NCBI GenBank assembly: GCA_023265735.1 | Contig: JAHFSN010000195.1 | Location: forward strand, 1 to 5,047 | Length of the DNA stretch: 5,047 nucleotides | Direction of reading: 5' to 3' | From: Spirochaetaceae bacterium | Lineage (GTDB): Bacteria; Spirochaetota; Spirochaetia; JABEVK01 | Shown: piece after piece, positions 1 through 4,510 of the stretch | How positions within the stretch are numbered: the stretch's first letter is position 1 | How the letters are laid out: the number at the start of each line of letters is the position of its first letter | Translations under genes and position numbers: made by a program | The notes under the pieces: model-generated | What the model saw: only the letters and a program-made list of their open reading frames with translations | Told to the model about the DNA's origin: nothing | Databases searched by the model: none

Positions 1-267
1 AGCCAGAGCGACCGCGAGGAAACCAAACGCCGCCAGGCCCAGGTCCGCAAGCTGGAACGGGAAGAAGAGGCCATCCTCACCGACCTAGGGACCCTCGAGG
101 AAGAGCACACGGTCCTGTCGAACCAGCTGGCCGACCCCGCCGTGTACTCCGACGGGGCCAAGGCCAAGGCGGTGCAGGCCCACCTCAAGGCCAACGAGGC
201 CCAGCAGGCCGGACTGCACGAAAAGTGGGAGACCGTGGCCAGTGAACTCGAAGCCCTCAAGGGCTAA
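1..267 (+). CDS. ABC-F family ATPase, C-terminal tail (5' end outside window)
   Basis: The window opens inside this gene, so only the last 88 residues are visible. They form a highly charged, Glu/Lys/Arg-rich helical stretch that would make a coiled coil, with the pattern of the C-terminal domain of ABC-F proteins (Uup/YheS/EttA-like, ABC_tran_CTD type). It has a basic helix (KRRQAQVRKLEREEEAI, about visible residues 9-25), a turn with the family-typical 'LADPAVYSDG' (43-52), and a second helix ending 'LHEKWETVASELEAL'. ABC-F proteins are soluble paired ATPases that act on ribosomes rather than in transport, and in Uup-like members this coiled coil binds nucleic acid. The ATPase domains are upstream of the window, so the subfamily cannot be assigned. 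The gene ends with TAA and converges on the SRAP gene. A coiled-coil domain of another protein is the main alternative, but the 'LADP.VY.D' turn followed by a W in the last helix is characteristic. Confidence 0.8.
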   Translation, partial: SQSDREETKRRQAQVRKLEREEEAILTDLGTLEEEHTVLSNQLADPAVYSDGAKAKAVQAHLKANEAQQAGLHEKWETVASELEALKG

Positions 268-366
268 CGACGATGAAACAGAACCATCCTGTTCTCGCGA
301 GTCTTCTTTTCCCCATTTCTTCCGTGAATTCGGTCCAATTCGGTTAATTCTGTTCTGCTTTCGCTT
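268..366. other. Convergent intergenic gap with small repeats
   Basis: This is the 99-base space between two converging genes and is clearly more AT-rich than its surroundings. It holds AATTCGGT twice (327-334 and 337-344) followed by AATTC (346-350), a roughly 10-base periodic run. CTGTTCT occurs at 289-295 and 350-356, and its exact complement AGAACAG lies at 369-375, just inside the SRAP gene. The 350-356/369-375 pair could form a 7-bp hairpin with a 12-base loop over the SRAP stop codon. AACAG/CTGTT (277-281/289-293) could form another. No GC-rich hairpin with a T-tract is visible, so termination here is either Rho-dependent or uses these weak structures. No gene is seen. Confidence 0.4.
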
Positions 367-1098
367 CTAGAACAGCTCCAGCTGCCCCTTGGTCACCACG
401 CCGTCGGGTTTGTTCGGTGGCTCCGGGGGCGGGGCGGGATCCCGGACGCCGCTTTGGTTCTCGGTCTCCTCGGCCACCAGGAACCCGTCCTCCCGTACCT
501 GGAGCAGATCCGCCACCGACTCGGGTCCCCCGCCGGCCAGCCATTGCTGCACCTCCTCGGGGGTCCTCAAGATCACGGGCTGCCGGGGCCCCGACGCGTT
601 CTGGGGGTTGTTGTGGATCCAGGCCGCCAGCCGCGACGGGGGCATGGTGCACACCGCAAACGTGACCTCGTCCCTCCACGTCTGCCAGACGCACCCCACA
701 AAGAAGATCTCGCCGTCGGGCCGGTAAAACCGGTAGGGAACCTTCGTCTTGCCGCGGTGCTGATGCTCAAAATAGGCCTCGAGGGCGATGACCCCCCGGC
801 GTTCCCGGGCGGCCGCCTGGAAGGTCTTCTTCTCAAACATCTCCTCGGCCCGGCAGACGCCGGTCTTGGCGGTCTGGGCCATCACCTCGTCCTCGTGGAC
901 CCAGGGGGCCAGGAAGGTCCAAGACGCGAGGCTGGCTTCCCCCCGGTCGAACAGCAGGGGCAGCTGCGGGCGGCCAAACGCCGTGGTCCACCGCCGCATC
1001 TGGGCTCCCCCGATGCGCTTGAGGACCTCCTCGTAGGGTTCGCCCGTCCGGGTGGCGATGATCCGGGCGTTGGCCGCAATTTGCGCCGAGTAGCACAT
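367..1098 (-). CDS. Divergent SRAP (SOS response-associated peptidase, HMCES/YedK-type) with clamp-binding-like C-terminus
   Basis: This 243-residue protein belongs to the SRAP family, whose members use Cys2 (exposed after Met removal) to form a covalent thiazolidine link with abasic sites in single-stranded DNA and so protect them. The sequence shows Cys2 in 'MCYSAQ'; 'CRAEEMFEKKTF' (82-93), matching the canonical NAR.E...K.F block; 'VIALEAYFEH' (103-112), matching 'IPADGFYEW', with Glu111 at the catalytic Glu; 'FFVGCVWQTW' (132-141), matching the 'FAGLW' strand; and 'IHN' His162 before 'RQPVIL' (172-177), which replaces the usual RMPVIL. The 30-residue spacing of the NAR.E block to Glu111 equals that of YedK, but the expected Asn reads Val81. 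After about residue 215 comes a Pro-rich linker and the terminal GQLELF, which resembles a beta-clamp-binding motif. The start is supported by AGGAGG five bases upstream. It is the last gene of the operon. The family is clear; activity is inferred. Confidence 0.9.
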   Translation of the reverse strand: MCYSAQIAANARIIATRTGEPYEEVLKRIGGAQMRRWTTAFGRPQLPLLFDRGEASLASWTFLAPWVHEDEVMAQTAKTGVCRAEEMFEKKTFQAAARERRGVIALEAYFEHQHRGKTKVPYRFYRPDGEIFFVGCVWQTWRDEVTFAVCTMPPSRLAAWIHNNPQNASGPRQPVILRTPEEVQQWLAGGGPESVADLLQVREDGFLVAEETENQSGVRDPAPPPEPPNKPDGVVTKGQLELF

Positions 1099-1103
1099 GG
1101 CTC

Positions 1104-1109
1104 CCTCCT
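1104..1109 (-). promoter_or_regulatory. Ribosome binding site of the SRAP gene, overlapping the upstream stop codon
   Basis: On the minus strand AGGAGG lies five bases before the ATG at 1098 and shares bases with the TAG stop (1110-1108) of the membrane protein gene. This near-perfect SD fixes the start so that Cys follows the initiator Met, as SRAP chemistry needs. It implies that translation of the two genes is coupled. Confidence 0.85.
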
Positions 1110-1674
1110 ACTTCTTGGCCGCGTGGGATTTGGCCCGGTAGAGGAATAAGAGGCACGCCCCCAGGCCCAGGATGGACGCCGACAGGTAAATCATGTCCAA
1201 GGGCGTCGTGTACGACGGCGACATCGAGATCACGATCTGAAAGAACTTCACGATGAGGGCCATGATGACCACCTGCGACAGCTTGTCCTTGAGGCTGTCG
1301 AGGCTATGGATGTCGAGGATCTTGGCGGCCTCGGAGTCCGTGGCGTGGTCGATCTCGGAGATGAAAAGCGTGTACATCCCAAAGGTGAAGATGAGCAGGA
1401 CGATGGCGATCAGGTAGGTGTCGATGGCCCCCACGATCTTGATGATGACCTCGGTGTGGAGGTCGATGTCGTGGGTCTGGCCCGCTAGGTAGCCGACGGA
1501 CACTTCGACCACGTGGATGACGTCGAGGCTCCCCATGGCGATGAGGAGAAGCGACCCGACGAAAGAAAACAGGACGGGGATGAGGACGATGAATCGGGTG
1601 GACCACAAGGCCCTCTCAAAGACGACTTCGATCAGACGCGGCTTCTTCTTCTCACCCGGGGCGCTCGGTTCCAT
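1108..1674 (-). CDS. YqhA/UPF0114 family four-helix inner membrane protein
   Basis: This 188-residue protein matches the UPF0114 (YqhA) family of small integral membrane proteins, whose biochemical role is not established. After a basic N-terminus comes the family block 'VVFERALWSTRF' (17-28), then hydrophobic segments at about 27-48, 82-105, 133-150 and 160-179. The charged segment 'ISEIDHA' (105-111) and the conserved 'SLDSLKDKLSQVVIM' (124-138) lie between helices 2 and 3, as in YqhA. The C-terminus is basic (YRAKSHAAKK). The reading frame is open further upstream, but I place the start at 1674: an AAGGGAG SD lies five bases before it, the family homology begins just after it, and the upstream extension is Pro/Gly-rich and lies over the hydrolase gene. 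The gene is 65 bases downstream of the hydrolase and 9 bases upstream of the SRAP gene. Family assignment is firm; function is unknown. Confidence 0.85.
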   Translation of the reverse strand: MEPSAPGEKKKPRLIEVVFERALWSTRFIVLIPVLFSFVGSLLLIAMGSLDVIHVVEVSVGYLAGQTHDIDLHTEVIIKIVGAIDTYLIAIVLLIFTFGMYTLFISEIDHATDSEAAKILDIHSLDSLKDKLSQVVIMALIVKFFQIVISMSPSYTTPLDMIYLSASILGLGACLLFLYRAKSHAAKK

Positions 1675-1679
1675 GGTTT

Positions 1680-1686
1680 CTCCCTT
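1680..1686 (-). promoter_or_regulatory. Ribosome binding site deciding the YqhA-like start
   Basis: On the minus strand AAGGGAG lies five bases before the ATG at 1674. It selects this internal ATG over the much longer open frame that runs upstream to 1905 inside the hydrolase gene. Confidence 0.75.
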
Positions 1687-1739
1687 CTGGGCGAAAAGAT
1701 ACTGAAGAACTCCCCGGCCGGCGAAATCTCCTGGGGGGA

Positions 1740-2471
1740 CTACGGAGCCCCGCCCGACAGGACCCCGTTCAAGATGCGGGCCAGCTCCTCCTTGTGGCTG
1801 ATCATGGGGAGGTGGCCCGAGTCGATTTCGGGCAGGTGGCGTATCCCCAGGTGCGCCGCCAGATGGTACTGCTGGTCCACCGTCAGGGTCTTGTCGCGCT
1901 GACAAACCACGTACGACAGGCCGATGGGCGGATAGTCGTCCCAGTTCATGCGGGTCGTGACGGCGCAGACCGGTTCGGGGAAGAACGATTGGGAGAGGAC
2001 GTACTGCGTCTGTTCCGGGGTGCAGGTGTTGCAGAACACGGGGACGAACATCCCTTCGAGGGCCTTGAGGGGAATGGCGTCGTGTTCGGCCTGGGTGGTC
2101 ACGGCAGCGATGTTCCGATCCCTCACCTCGTCGGGGAAGACGTCGAGGGCCGTGGCGCCGCTGCGGGGAATGTTGGCGGCCACAAAGACCACGTGCTTCA
2201 CCTTGCGGTTCCGCTTTCCCAGGGTTCCGGCCACGAGCCCCGCCCCCGAGTGCCCCACCACGACGAAGGAGTCGGCCCCGCTGAGGGCCATGGCCTCCTC
2301 GTGGTGCCGGAGCACCTGGTCAAAGGTCGCGTGGAGCCTCTGGTCCCGGGTGTTGGGGACCAGCCGCGGTGAAACCACCACGGCGGGGGCCTCCAAGAGG
2401 GGGATGAGCGGCTCCCAGAGCCACCGCGACATTCCGGCTCCGGGAAGCAGAAGAAACGCGATTCCTGACAT
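1740..2471 (-). CDS. Alpha/beta hydrolase (esterase-like serine hydrolase)
   Basis: This 243-residue protein has the layout of a small cytoplasmic alpha/beta hydrolase with no signal peptide. The first strand and oxyanion region are 'FLLLPGAGMSRWLWEPLIPLL' (6-26), with PGAG in place of the usual HG. The nucleophile elbow is 'VVGHSGAG' (71-78), with Ser75 as catalytic serine. The likely acid is Asp193 in 'YVVCQRDKTL' (187-196), after the last strand, and the catalytic His is His220 in 'DSGHLPMISHKEEL'. The overall order resembles the salicylate/pyrethroid esterase-like group of AB_hydrolase proteins, but the substrate cannot be read from sequence. The cap region holds two cysteines (C147, C150). 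The start is supported by AAGGAG seven bases upstream, inside the end of the VOC gene; the 3-base gap between the genes implies co-translation. A lactonase or thioesterase role cannot be excluded. Confidence 0.88.
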   Translation of the reverse strand: MSGIAFLLLPGAGMSRWLWEPLIPLLEAPAVVVSPRLVPNTRDQRLHATFDQVLRHHEEAMALSGADSFVVVGHSGAGLVAGTLGKRNRKVKHVVFVAANIPRSGATALDVFPDEVRDRNIAAVTTQAEHDAIPLKALEGMFVPVFCNTCTPEQTQYVLSQSFFPEPVCAVTTRMNWDDYPPIGLSYVVCQRDKTLTVDQQYHLAAHLGIRHLPEIDSGHLPMISHKEELARILNGVLSGGAP

Positions 2472-2474
2472 GCC

Positions 2475-2891
2475 TCAGCTCCTTGAGGAAGTCGCAGACG
2501 TCCTCTTCAAATCTTCCAAGTGGAGGGGTTCTCCGATCTCCACAATGTGTCCGTCGGGGTCGTAGCACCGCAGGACCAACTGGCCCCAGGCCTGCTTCTG
2601 GATGGGGTGGATGAACTCCACGCCCGCGGCCACGAGACTGTCCTGGGTCTCGGAGAGGGTATCCGATTCCAGGTAGATGTCGAGGTTGCGGTGGGCAAAA
2701 TCGTGGCGGGCCACCTCGGTGCCGTAGATGGTCTTCAGGAGCCGGTTTCCCTCGTGGAGGGCCAGCCGGTTCTCGTAGATGACCAGCACCTCGTAGTCGA
2801 TTTCCACCCGGAGCCCCAGGAGGGCTTCGTAGAAATGCCGGGACCGGGCCATATCCTCCACAAAGACAATGGTGTTGTAGAAAACGTTCAT
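2475..2891 (-). CDS. VOC superfamily (glyoxalase/bleomycin resistance/dioxygenase fold) protein
   Basis: This 138-residue protein shows both beta-alpha-beta-beta-beta modules of the vicinal-oxygen-chelate fold. Module 1 is 'NTIVFVEDMARSRHFYEALLGLRVEID' (6-32) followed by strands up to about residue 50. Module 2 begins near 'LDIYLESDTLSETQDSLVAAGVEFI' (70-94) and ends with the hallmark 'CYDPDGHIVEIGEP' (109-122). Glu118 is the usual C-terminal metal ligand, but the usual His in the first strand is Asn6, so the glyoxalase I metal site is not fully conserved. VOC members include glyoxalases, dioxygenases, epimerases and drug-binding proteins; the substrate is not predictable here. It is the first gene of the minus-strand operon, and its stop codon lies three bases before the hydrolase start. 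The SD is weak (GGGTGA close to the ATG). The last 10 residues or so (RTSATSSRS) are polar and unstructured. The fold is confident; the function is unknown. Confidence 0.88.
   Translation of the reverse strand: MNVFYNTIVFVEDMARSRHFYEALLGLRVEIDYEVLVIYENRLALHEGNRLLKTIYGTEVARHDFAHRNLDIYLESDTLSETQDSLVAAGVEFIHPIQKQAWGQLVLRCYDPDGHIVEIGEPLHLEDLKRTSATSSRS
2479..2484 (-). promoter_or_regulatory. Ribosome binding site of the hydrolase gene, inside the VOC gene
   Basis: On the minus strand AAGGAG lies seven bases before the ATG at 2471 and sits within the last codons of the VOC gene. It is a full SD core. Its position means that ribosomes finishing the VOC gene arrive at the next start. Confidence 0.75.
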
Positions 2892-2909
2892 GGTTCACCC
2901 GCAGGTTCG
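2892..2909 (-). promoter_or_regulatory. Candidate operator: direct GGTTC repeat at the operon start
   Basis: GGTTC occurs at 2892-2896 and 2904-2908, a direct repeat with a 12-base period placed between the predicted transcription start and the first start codon. On the coding strand it reads GAAC-N8-GAAC. This is one base wider than the GTTC-N7-GTTC LexA box known from alphaproteobacteria, so it may be a repressor site, a related site, or chance. Confidence 0.2.
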
Positions 2910-2923
2910 TCAGTAATCCGTCC

Positions 2924-2952
2924 AGCCTACGCCCGGTCGGCGTCCCTGTCCA
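2924..2952 (-). promoter_or_regulatory. Candidate sigma-70 promoter for the four-gene operon
   Basis: On the minus strand TGGACA (2952-2947; 5 of 6 to TTGACA) is followed after exactly 17 bases by TAGGCT (2929-2924), which keeps the key TA...T positions of the -10 box. The start would fall near 2917, giving a leader of about 25 bases to the VOC ATG. Position and spacing are good, but the -10 box is weak. Confidence 0.35.
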
Positions 2953-2984
2953 TCCGGACCCTCTCCTCTCGGCCTCGGGGTGCC

Positions 2985-2990
2985 GATACT
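2985..2990 (+). promoter_or_regulatory. Candidate -10 box for the transglutaminase-like gene
   Basis: GATACT (4 of 6 to TATAAT) lies six bases before the ATG at 2997, so transcription could begin at or next to the A of the start codon. No -35 match is seen at the right distance, and no SD lies upstream of this start; the nearest G-run is too far away. Together these would fit a leaderless transcript. Confidence 0.25.
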
Positions 2991-2996
2991 CGAACT

Positions 2997-4157
2997 ATGA
3001 AAACCCTTCTGTCCGCCCTGACCCTGGCCCTGGTGTTGGTCTTTCCCTCGGCCGCCGCCGTCATCTGGTCCCAGCCCCGGGATTTCTACGTCGACCCGCC
3101 CGAGGGCTGGACCTTCGTGGAGGACCCCACGCCCGAACACTTCGTCATGACCGACCCCGGGCGCCGGATCATCCTCGAGATCTTCAGCCAGGACCAGGGG
3201 GACCAGAGGGACCTCAAGGCCAAGGCCGCCGACCTGAAGAACCGGCTCGCAGCCCAGGGGGAGGAAGAGGAATTCACCTGGAACGATCAGCAGGCTTGGC
3301 TCTCCAATCTCTCGTTCAAGGCGGGCCCCGTCCAGGCCAAGGGTTGGGCCCTGGTGGCCCCGACCAAGGGCGGCTGGATCTCGGCCCTGGCCTACACCCC
3401 CGAAAAGGACTACGAGAAGGCCTCCGACGTCCTCATCTCGACCCTCAACTCCCTGGCCCTGGGCACCGACGGCCGCCGGGAACCCGGGCCCATGACCGCG
3501 TACTTCCAGGGGACGGCGCCCACCCCCAGGCTTGAGAGGTCCGAGGTGGCGGGTCTCCCGTCGCCGCTGACCCTGACGTACAACCTCGACCGCGATGAGG
3601 GAATCCAGGCCGTCATCGAGAGGGAGACCCGGGTCCTGATGGCCCAAGTGGGGACCACCTTCTCCGACCAGAGGGCCATTGCCCCGGGGTGGAGCCGGCT
3701 GTACCGCCAGGTCTACCGCGCCCTCTACTCCAGCCTCACGCCGGTGTCGGCCTACTGGCAGAGTCAGGTGGCCCAGGGGAAGGTGGCCCGCGAGGCCCTG
3801 CCCCAGGCGGTGCTTACCTGGCTCCAGTCCTTCACCTATTTCGAGAAGAAGGGGATCTACGGAATGACCACGCCGTGGCAGTCCCTCCGGGACCACAAGG
3901 GCGACTGCGACAGCCTGGCCCTGGTCTACCTGGCGGTGATGGACCAGGTGGGCGTCCCCGGCATCCTGATGGTCAGTGCCCCCTACGCCCACGCCATCGC
4001 GGCCCTCGACCTTCCCGGAGAGGGGGCCCGGTTCCCCCTGGGCGACCAGAAGTGGCTGGTGGCCGAGCTGACGGCCAAGGTGAAGTTGGGGATGATTGCC
4101 CAAGACATGGCCGACCCGAACCAGTGGATCGGCATAGACCTTTTAGGTCGACCCTAG
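2997..4157 (+). CDS. Secreted transglutaminase-like cysteine domain protein with PsbP/DUF1795-like N-terminal domain
   Basis: This 386-residue protein starts with a Sec signal peptide: 'MK', a hydrophobic core at about 4-17, and 'SAAA' as probable cleavage site near residue 21. Residues about 25-155 ('FYVDPPEGWTFVEDPT...', then 'GWISALAYTPEKDYEKASDVLISTLNSL') have the look of PsbP/DcrB-like DUF1795 domains. After a linker, residues about 190-386 form a transglutaminase-like domain: 'LRDHKGDCDSLALVYLAVMDQVGVP' (297-321) carries Cys304, and His332 lies in 'YAHAIA'. The third triad residue appears to be Glu357 in 'WLVAELT', where the family usually has Asp ('W..VDPT'). Such domains are cysteine hydrolases or peptidases acting on proteins or the cell wall; the actual substrate is unknown. 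There is no SD before the ATG, but the signal peptide supports this start. It stands alone, diverging from the operon. The frame is open upstream of 2997, but that stretch lacks coding character and lies over the VOC gene. Confidence 0.85.
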   Translation: MKTLLSALTLALVLVFPSAAAVIWSQPRDFYVDPPEGWTFVEDPTPEHFVMTDPGRRIILEIFSQDQGDQRDLKAKAADLKNRLAAQGEEEEFTWNDQQAWLSNLSFKAGPVQAKGWALVAPTKGGWISALAYTPEKDYEKASDVLISTLNSLALGTDGRREPGPMTAYFQGTAPTPRLERSEVAGLPSPLTLTYNLDRDEGIQAVIERETRVLMAQVGTTFSDQRAIAPGWSRLYRQVYRALYSSLTPVSAYWQSQVAQGKVAREALPQAVLTWLQSFTYFEKKGIYGMTTPWQSLRDHKGDCDSLALVYLAVMDQVGVPGILMVSAPYAHAIAALDLPGEGARFPLGDQKWLVAELTAKVKLGMIAQDMADPNQWIGIDLLGRP

Positions 4158-4295
4158 GGCTTGGATCTCGGCCTTCTGGCGTCGTCTCGGGGACGCTCCG
4201 GTCCTCGAAGTACTTCCAGTACGCCTGCGGGCGTCGCGTCTCCTCGACTTAGCCAGAAGACCGATCTCCGGCGCCCCGATCTACACGGGCATCGC

Positions 4296-4319
4296 GGGGA
4301 TTCGCCTTTGGCGAACCCC
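4296..4319. repeat. Bulged inverted repeat (stem-loop)
   Basis: GGGG (4296-4299) pairs with CCCC (4316-4319) and TTCGCC (4301-4306) with GGCGAA (4310-4315), with one bulged A at 4300 and a TTT loop. The ten-pair stem is the strongest structure in this gap. No T-tract follows on either strand, so it is not a typical intrinsic terminator. It could be a 3'-end stabilising structure for the upstream gene or a copy of a dispersed palindromic repeat. Confidence 0.55.
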
Positions 4320-4324
4320 TTGCT
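4309..4324 (+). promoter_or_regulatory. Possible sigma-54 promoter (distal)
   Basis: TGGCGAACCCCTTGCT keeps TGGC and TTGCT of the sigma-54 consensus (TGGCACG-N4-TTGCW), with the required GG-N10-GC spacing. The start would be near 4335, giving a leader of about 175 bases to the ABC gene. It overlaps the 3' arm of the hairpin, so the match may be incidental. Confidence 0.25.
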
Positions 4325-4449
4325 CGCCGCCTCATCAGGCAGGTTCTGGGGACGGAGGGCCCGTCGGAAATGTATGGCTTTTGGGGGAGCTGTTGACATT
4401 TGCGTAGGGTTCCTTTCGGGGGGCGGAAGGCACTCGGAATGCAACTCTT

Positions 4450-4469
4450 CGTCCGGGGGACGTTTGTTT
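4450..4469 (+). terminator. Short GC hairpin with T-run: weak terminator or attenuator
   Basis: CGTCC (4450-4454) and GGACG (4458-4462) form a perfect five-pair stem with a GGG loop, immediately followed by TTTGTTT. This has the form of an intrinsic terminator, although the stem is short. It lies 41 bases before the ABC gene and so could end upstream transcripts or act as a leader attenuator. Confidence 0.35.
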
Positions 4470-4482
4470 CCTGTTGCGCAGT

Positions 4483-4498
4483 TGGCACGGTGAATGCT
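4483..4498 (+). promoter_or_regulatory. Candidate sigma-54 promoter of the amino acid ABC ATPase gene
   Basis: TGGCACGGTGAATGCT matches the sigma-54 consensus TGGCACG-N4-TTGCW at every defined base except one (A for the first T), with GG and GC correctly spaced as the -24 and -12 elements. Sigma-54 control of glutamine transport genes under nitrogen limitation is known in E. coli. The predicted start is near 4509, only about two bases before the ATG at 4511, so the transcript would be almost leaderless. That makes the assignment uncertain. No NtrC-like enhancer palindrome was seen upstream. Confidence 0.4.
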
Positions 4499-4510
4499 AA
4501 TAAATCTCTT

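Larger units (their letters stand above)
4158..4510. other. 353-base intergenic region with hairpins and candidate sigma-54 sites
   Basis: No intact gene is seen here, and open frames on either strand lack family-like sequence. It contains a strong bulged hairpin (4296-4319), a short GC hairpin followed by T-runs (4450-4469), two sigma-54-like sequences (4309-4324 and 4483-4498), and an isolated TTGACA (4393-4398) without a -10 partner. On the minus strand, 4249-4157 can be read as a G/C-ending codon run that looks like a decayed protein fragment (see findings). The last 40 bases before the ABC gene are AT-rich. Confidence 0.5.

Noticed and set aside
280..295. AGAAC-N6-GTTCT inverted repeat as a LexA/DinR box
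   Set aside because: The spacer is six bases instead of four, and it lies between two gene ends where no promoter is expected.
1675..1905. N-terminal extension of the YqhA-like protein (open frame back to 1905)
   Set aside because: It lies mainly antiparallel-free but out of frame within the hydrolase gene, is Pro/Gly/Arg-rich, and an SD plus the start of family homology support the ATG at 1674.
2520..2996. Upstream in-frame extension of the transglutaminase-like gene
   Set aside because: It is antisense to the VOC gene and shows no family-like sequence; a clear signal peptide begins at 2997.
2910..4103. Long minus-strand open frame opposite the transglutaminase-like gene
   Set aside because: It is Gly/Pro/His/Arg-rich low-complexity translation typical of the antisense of GC-rich coding DNA; the plus frame has a signal peptide and catalytic motifs.
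4393..4398. Perfect TTGACA -35 box upstream of the ABC gene
   Set aside because: No acceptable -10 sequence lies 15-19 bases downstream, where the DNA is G-rich.
4161..4493. Small plus-strand open frame in the 353-base gap
   Set aside because: Its composition is Arg/Ser/Gly-rich, it has no SD, contains the hairpin and promoter-like sites, and shows no motif.
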